Below are positions 60,779 to 64,000 of a DNA stretch of 64,000 nt, one piece after another (position 1 is the first letter of the stretch; every line of letters starts with the position of its first letter). The stretch spans positions 147,404-211,403 of the forward strand of contig JAKSTP010000001.1 of assembly GCA_024402505.1 (NCBI GenBank). Reading direction: 5' to 3'. This stretch comes from Treponema sp. GTDB taxonomy: Bacteria > Spirochaetota > Spirochaetia > Treponematales > Treponemataceae. The translations under genes and the position numbers were made by a program. The notes under the pieces are model-generated. The model was not told where the DNA came from. It was given only the letters and a program-made list of their open reading frames with translations, and did no database searches.

Positions 60779-61918
60779 TCAAACCTTTTTCCAATTGCCA
60801 ATAAACCGGTCACCCAAAAGAAGCTTTTCTACGGGGATTTCATCAAGGCTTGCAAAATATCCAAATCCTGTGGCAATGCGGCTTGCTACAGAAGAAGGAC
60901 TTTCCGGCACAAAATCACCGATTTTTTTATTGTAAAGTGTTTTTTCGGTTAGCGTTTCAAAAGAAAGGTCCTTGATTTTACCGCTTTTTACAGGAAGATA
61001 ATTCAACTGGGTTGGATATCCATGAACATTTTCATTTGTCAGATTTTCCTCACCACCGGCCATTTTTTTCACAGCCGACGCATAAGGATTTCCTGCCATT
61101 TTTAAAAGATCAGCCATGCCGCCACCAACACGACAGGCAAAATCTACAGGCACGAGATTATCTCCCTCATCAATAAAATCAAATTGGGAAAAACTTATGT
61201 CATTTTTATCAAAAAGGATGGAATTCCATTTTTCCAAAGCAAACTGGATTTTTTCAGTACAAGGAATCAGCTGGATTGCAGCAGTACAGGGATTTCCATG
61301 AATAAGTGTAATGATTTTTTTACAAACCCGCACTACTTCCATTTTTCCGCCGTAAATAAAGCAGTCTGCACTGTATTCCCTTCCTTCACTGTTTTCCCAG
61401 ATTACTGGAGTCTTATTATTTATGCCAAAAAGTTTCAATGAATGAGTTTTTACGCCGGCACATTTTTCCAAAGCATTTTCAAGATCTGTTTTACTTTCCA
61501 CAAGTCGAACACCGTAACCTGAATAAAGTCCTTCCGGTTTTACTATATATTTTTTTCCTTCTAAAAAACCTTCACAGGCCTCTTCTACCGAAACAAGGGA
61601 TGGCACTTTTTCGCTATTTTCTTTCATCAACTTTGAAAAATAAACCTTGCTTCTTGAAGCCTCCAGGGCCTTTTTGGAAATGCGAGCCCTTTTATTTTCC
61701 ATGGCCTTTGTAATCCAGTATTCGCTCATTGGAATAAGAATACCTTCTTCTTCAAGGTCGGCCGCAAAATGCACAAGATTTTTTTCTTCAATTTCTGTAT
61801 AATCATTCATAAACGGTGCTTCAATAAAACTTACCTGGTAACCAAGGCCTTCAAAAGCCTCTTTGAGTTCACCAAGTCCAAAAATAAATGCTGCGCCGCC
61901 TATTACAATCTTTTCCAT
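60779..61918 (-). CDS. ATP-grasp superfamily protein
   Basis: The 379-residue protein has the ATP-grasp fold: KYIVKPEGLYSGYGVRLVES (nucleotide lysine and glycine-rich flap), EYSADCFIYGGK, FSQFDFIDEGDNLVPVDFAC and RVGGGMADLLKMAGNPY (metal ligands and arginine). The pre-ATP-grasp N-terminus starts MEKIVIGGAAFIFGLGELK. Such enzymes ligate carboxylates to amines; the partner is not readable. There is no clear ribosome-binding site. It lies 46 nt from the HPt gene and is transcribed away from rpsP. Confidence 0.82.
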   Translation of the reverse strand: MEKIVIGGAAFIFGLGELKEAFEGLGYQVSFIEAPFMNDYTEIEEKNLVHFAADLEEEGILIPMSEYWITKAMENKRARISKKALEASRSKVYFSKLMKENSEKVPSLVSVEEACEGFLEGKKYIVKPEGLYSGYGVRLVESKTDLENALEKCAGVKTHSLKLFGINNKTPVIWENSEGREYSADCFIYGGKMEVVRVCKKIITLIHGNPCTAAIQLIPCTEKIQFALEKWNSILFDKNDISFSQFDFIDEGDNLVPVDFACRVGGGMADLLKMAGNPYASAVKKMAGGEENLTNENVHGYPTQLNYLPVKSGKIKDLSFETLTEKTLYNKKIGDFVPESPSSVASRIATGFGYFASLDEIPVEKLLLGDRFIGNWKKV

Positions 61919-61966
61919 AATTCGTTCTTTAGTTAAGTCTATCTATAGACTATTTTACCAATTTCC

Positions 61967-62059
61967 TATAATATAGTATATCACTATCACAATAGGTATT
62001 ATTATGCCCAAGTGATTAGTTTACTTAATTAGCAAAATTCAGGACTTGAAAAAGCCCTG
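61967..62059 (+). promoter_or_regulatory. rpsP operon promoter and leader
   Basis: TATAAT at 61967-61972 is the best -10 candidate in this gap; the -35 match is weak. The ~90-nt leader ends with a small hairpin, CAGGACTT-GAAA-AAGCCCTG (62040-62059), directly before the GGAGG. This could modulate translation of the ribosomal protein gene. Confidence 0.4.
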
Positions 62060-62070
62060 CGGAGGAATAA

Positions 62071-62310
62071 ATGGTCAAAATCAGACTCAAGAGATTTGGT
62101 ACAAAAGCTCGTCCTTGCTACCGCGTTGTAGTTCAGGATGCTCGCAAACCTCGTGACGGACGCTGTATCGAAGAAATCGGTACTTATCAGCCAATCGCAG
62201 CTGAAGGTAAACAGATTAACATCGATATGGACCGCGCAAAGTACTGGATCGGTGTTGGTGCTCAGCCAACAGAAATTGTAGCCAAGTTGATGAACAAACA
62301 GGCTAAATAA
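62071..62310 (+). CDS. rpsP: 30S ribosomal protein S16
   Basis: The 79-residue protein starts [20 protein letters not shown], the invariant opening of S16, followed by [17 protein letters not shown] and VGAQPTE. It binds 16S rRNA early in 30S assembly. GGAGG lies 7 nt before the ATG. It is the first gene of the conserved rpsP-khpA-rimM-trmD-rplS operon. Confidence 0.98.
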   Translation: MVKIRLKRFGTKARPCYRVVVQDARKPRDGRCIEEIGTYQPIAAEGKQINIDMDRAKYWIGVGAQPTEIVAKLMNKQAK

Positions 62311-62327
62311 CTTTCAGGAGTTCAGAG

Positions 62328-62564
62328 ATGGAAAAAGAACTGATTGAATACATCGCTAAGTCTTTAGTAGATGATCCATCAGCCGTTTCTGTAAATGAAA
62401 CTGAAGGCGAAAAAGGCATGGTTCTTCAGCTTAAGGTGGCAGAAAACGACATCGGCAAAGTAATCGGCAAAAACGGCCGTATTGCAAAAGCCATGCGCAC
62501 TGTATTAAGCGCTTCAGCTGTAAAAGACGGAAAACGTCACTATAGTCTTGATATCCTGGACTAG
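62328..62564 (+). CDS. khpA: KH-domain RNA-binding protein KhpA
   Basis: The 78-residue KH protein has DIGKVIGKNGRIAKAMRTVL with the GxxG loop (GKNG) that grips RNA, and the opening LIEYIAKSLVDDPSAV typical of YlqC/KhpA. It often partners with KhpB and influences envelope growth and translation in other bacteria. The 17-nt gap to rpsP contains an AGGAG ribosome-binding site. Confidence 0.95.
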   Translation: MEKELIEYIAKSLVDDPSAVSVNETEGEKGMVLQLKVAENDIGKVIGKNGRIAKAMRTVLSASAVKDGKRHYSLDILD

Positions 62565-62581
62565 TTTCGGAACAAGTTCGT

Positions 62582-63169
62582 ATGGAAGAAAAGCAGCTGG
62601 TTGTAGGGTTTGTTCGGGGCTCCCATGGAGTTACGGGCGAATGTAGAGTGGAGAGTGCATCCGGAGATTACGAGCACCTGCTCAAATTGAAGGAAGTTAC
62701 TTTACGACATTTTGATGAAACACGCACATGCAAAGTAGAATCTACTGGCGGCGGTTCACAAACTGTTTACATTAAATTTGCGGGAATTGACAGCCCTGAA
62801 GAAATTAAAAAGTTCAACGGCTGGGAAATCTTGGTACCGCGAAAGTACGCTCACCCTTTGAAAAAAGATGAGTGGTACATTGAAGACTTAAAAACCTGTG
62901 ACCTTGTTTATCAGGGTGACGGAAAAGTTTCGGCAGAGTCTGCTGCGCCCGCAGTTGTGGGTACAATCACAGACGTATTGGAAGGCGGAGCTGGTTACCT
63001 TTTAGAGGTTTCTCTCTCCGAGAGTTGCGATCTGCTTGCAAATGAAGTTAAGTTTACCGCCGAAGGTAAAACACGAAAAGTACTTGTACCTTTTGTGAAT
63101 GAACACGTTGGTAAGGTTGACATCAAGAACAAGACAGTACAATTGATGCACCTCTGGATTCTGGAGTAA
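62582..63169 (+). CDS. rimM: Ribosome maturation factor RimM
   Basis: The 195-residue protein has the N-terminal RimM domain (VVGFVRGSHGVTGECRVE) and the C-terminal PRC-barrel (DEWYIEDLKTCDLVY, then VPFVNEHVGKVDIKNKTVQL). It helps process 16S rRNA and binds S19 during 30S head assembly. The ribosome-binding site (GGAA) is weak. It is positioned as usual between khpA and trmD. Confidence 0.96.
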   Translation: MEEKQLVVGFVRGSHGVTGECRVESASGDYEHLLKLKEVTLRHFDETRTCKVESTGGGSQTVYIKFAGIDSPEEIKKFNGWEILVPRKYAHPLKKDEWYIEDLKTCDLVYQGDGKVSAESAAPAVVGTITDVLEGGAGYLLEVSLSESCDLLANEVKFTAEGKTRKVLVPFVNEHVGKVDIKNKTVQLMHLWILE

Positions 63170-63173
63170 TTCC

Positions 63174-63941
63174 ATGAAATTTACTGTGCTGACCTTATTT
63201 CCTGAAATTGTTAAGGCATATTTTGAAAACTCAATCATGGCCAAGGCAGTTGAAAAGGGAATTATTGCCTGCGATTTGGTGAACATCAGAGATTTCGCTC
63301 TTGATAAGCACCGAACTTGTGATGACGGAACTTACGGTGGTGGCGCCGGCCAGTTAATGATGCCTGAGCCCCTCGGAAAAGCTTTGGACAGCGTAGGAGC
63401 CATGAAAAAGCACGTTATTTACGTGTCTCCAAGTGGAAAACCTCTTACACAGAAAAAAGCACAAGAACTTAGTCGCAAAGACGAACTTGTTTTTATCTGC
63501 GGCCGTTACGAAGGTATTGACCACAGAATCATCGACCTTTATGTAGATGAAGAAATCTCCATTGGAGACTACGTAATGTCGAGCGGTGAAGTTGCCTGCG
63601 AAGTTATCATTGATACAGTCTACCGGCTTATTGATGGTGTAATTTCCAGCGAATCACTGGAAGAAGAAAGTTACTGCGACGGACTTTTGGAATACCCACA
63701 GTATACACGACCAAGTGAATACAAAGGGCTTAAGGTACCGGAAGTTTTACTTTCTGGAAACCACGAAGAAATCCGAAAGTGGCGGCTTAGAAAGCGCCTC
63801 CAGAAAACTCTTAAAAACCGACCTGATCTTATTCAGAGCGCAAGAGTAAACGGACAGCTTACTGAAGAAGCCGAAAAGATGATTGAGGAAATATCAGATT
63901 TAGTTTGTTTGAAGCACCTCAAAAAGAAGCGCCGAAAATAA
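63174..63941 (+). CDS. trmD: tRNA (guanine-N1)-methyltransferase
   Basis: The 255-residue TrmD methylates G37 of tRNAs next to the anticodon, preventing +1 frameshifts. The SPOUT trefoil-knot residues are visible: HVIYVSPSGKPL, FICGRYEGIDHRII and EEISIGDYVMSSGE; RTCDDGTYGGGAGQLMMP binds the target guanine. Y-x-P-S-E-Y appears in YPQYTRPSEYKG. It starts 4 nt after rimM. Confidence 0.98.
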   Translation: MKFTVLTLFPEIVKAYFENSIMAKAVEKGIIACDLVNIRDFALDKHRTCDDGTYGGGAGQLMMPEPLGKALDSVGAMKKHVIYVSPSGKPLTQKKAQELSRKDELVFICGRYEGIDHRIIDLYVDEEISIGDYVMSSGEVACEVIIDTVYRLIDGVISSESLEEESYCDGLLEYPQYTRPSEYKGLKVPEVLLSGNHEEIRKWRLRKRLQKTLKNRPDLIQSARVNGQLTEEAEKMIEEISDLVCLKHLKKKRRK

Positions 63942-63956
63942 ACTCAGGAGACCAAA

Positions 63957-64000
63957 ATGGATCTTATTAAAACAATTGAAGAAGGACAGAAAAGACCTGG
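63957..64000 (+). CDS. rplS: 50S ribosomal protein L19, N-terminus only
   Basis: The last 44 nt encode MDLIKTIEEGQKRP, following an AGGAG ribosome-binding site. Position after trmD and the short helical start fit L19. The remainder is outside the window. Confidence 0.85.
   Translation, partial: MDLIKTIEEGQKRP

Overview
The window looks like the chromosome of a host-associated spirochaete, most likely a Treponema. This is inferred from the AT-rich coding style, the diderm-type lipoprotein and ABC-exporter genes, a fused LicC-LicA choline protein of the kind described in treponemes, the REC/GGDEF/EAL and HPt signalling genes, and the rpsP-khpA-rimM-trmD-rplS housekeeping operon at the right end. 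The genus is an inference; there is no rRNA in the window to settle it.

From 1 to about 34.4 kb the window is one large surface-polysaccharide region. It holds about 15 glycosyltransferase genes (mostly GT2, two GT4, one GT8, and one GT2-GT10 fusion), two sulfotransferase-like proteins, a FemAB/GNAT-deacetylase fusion, UDP-glucose dehydrogenase, a sugar kinase-nucleotidylyltransferase fusion, a hexapeptide acyltransferase, a B12-type radical SAM protein, a flippase, and a Wzt/Wzm ABC exporter whose two genes are divergent instead of adjacent. Three kinds of cargo interrupt it: a three-gene AT-rich module (ATPase, unknown partner, small SinR/Cas2-like protein; 21.1-23.4 kb) that resembles a defence system, a Panacea-type toxin-antitoxin pair between wzt and wzm, and at least two gene remnants.

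From 34.6 to 50.2 kb lies a surface phosphoryl-decoration block. Two paralogous giant membrane proteins join a YidC-like domain to an alkaline-phosphatase-superfamily (LTA-synthase/sulfatase-like) domain. They flank a choline-activation operon (LicC-like, amidohydrolase, LicC-LicA fusion, APC permease) and a lipoprotein gene split by one in-frame stop. A CDP-glycerol-type glycerophosphotransferase follows. Dispersed palindromic repeats are dense here, and two have been absorbed in frame into the coding regions of the giant proteins.

From 50.2 kb on are mostly conserved genes: family II pyrophosphatase, a His-rich COG0523 zinc GTPase, folD-folE2, a YfiH-type enzyme, a NodB deacetylase, c-di-GMP and phosphorelay signalling genes, an ATP-grasp protein and the ribosomal/tRNA-modification operon. 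Several intergenic spaces carry nested-hairpin elements.

A cross-cutting signal is promoter geometry. At least six genes have a good -10 hexamer exactly 6 nt before the start codon and no Shine-Dalgarno sequence, which predicts leaderless mRNAs mainly in the surface-polysaccharide region.
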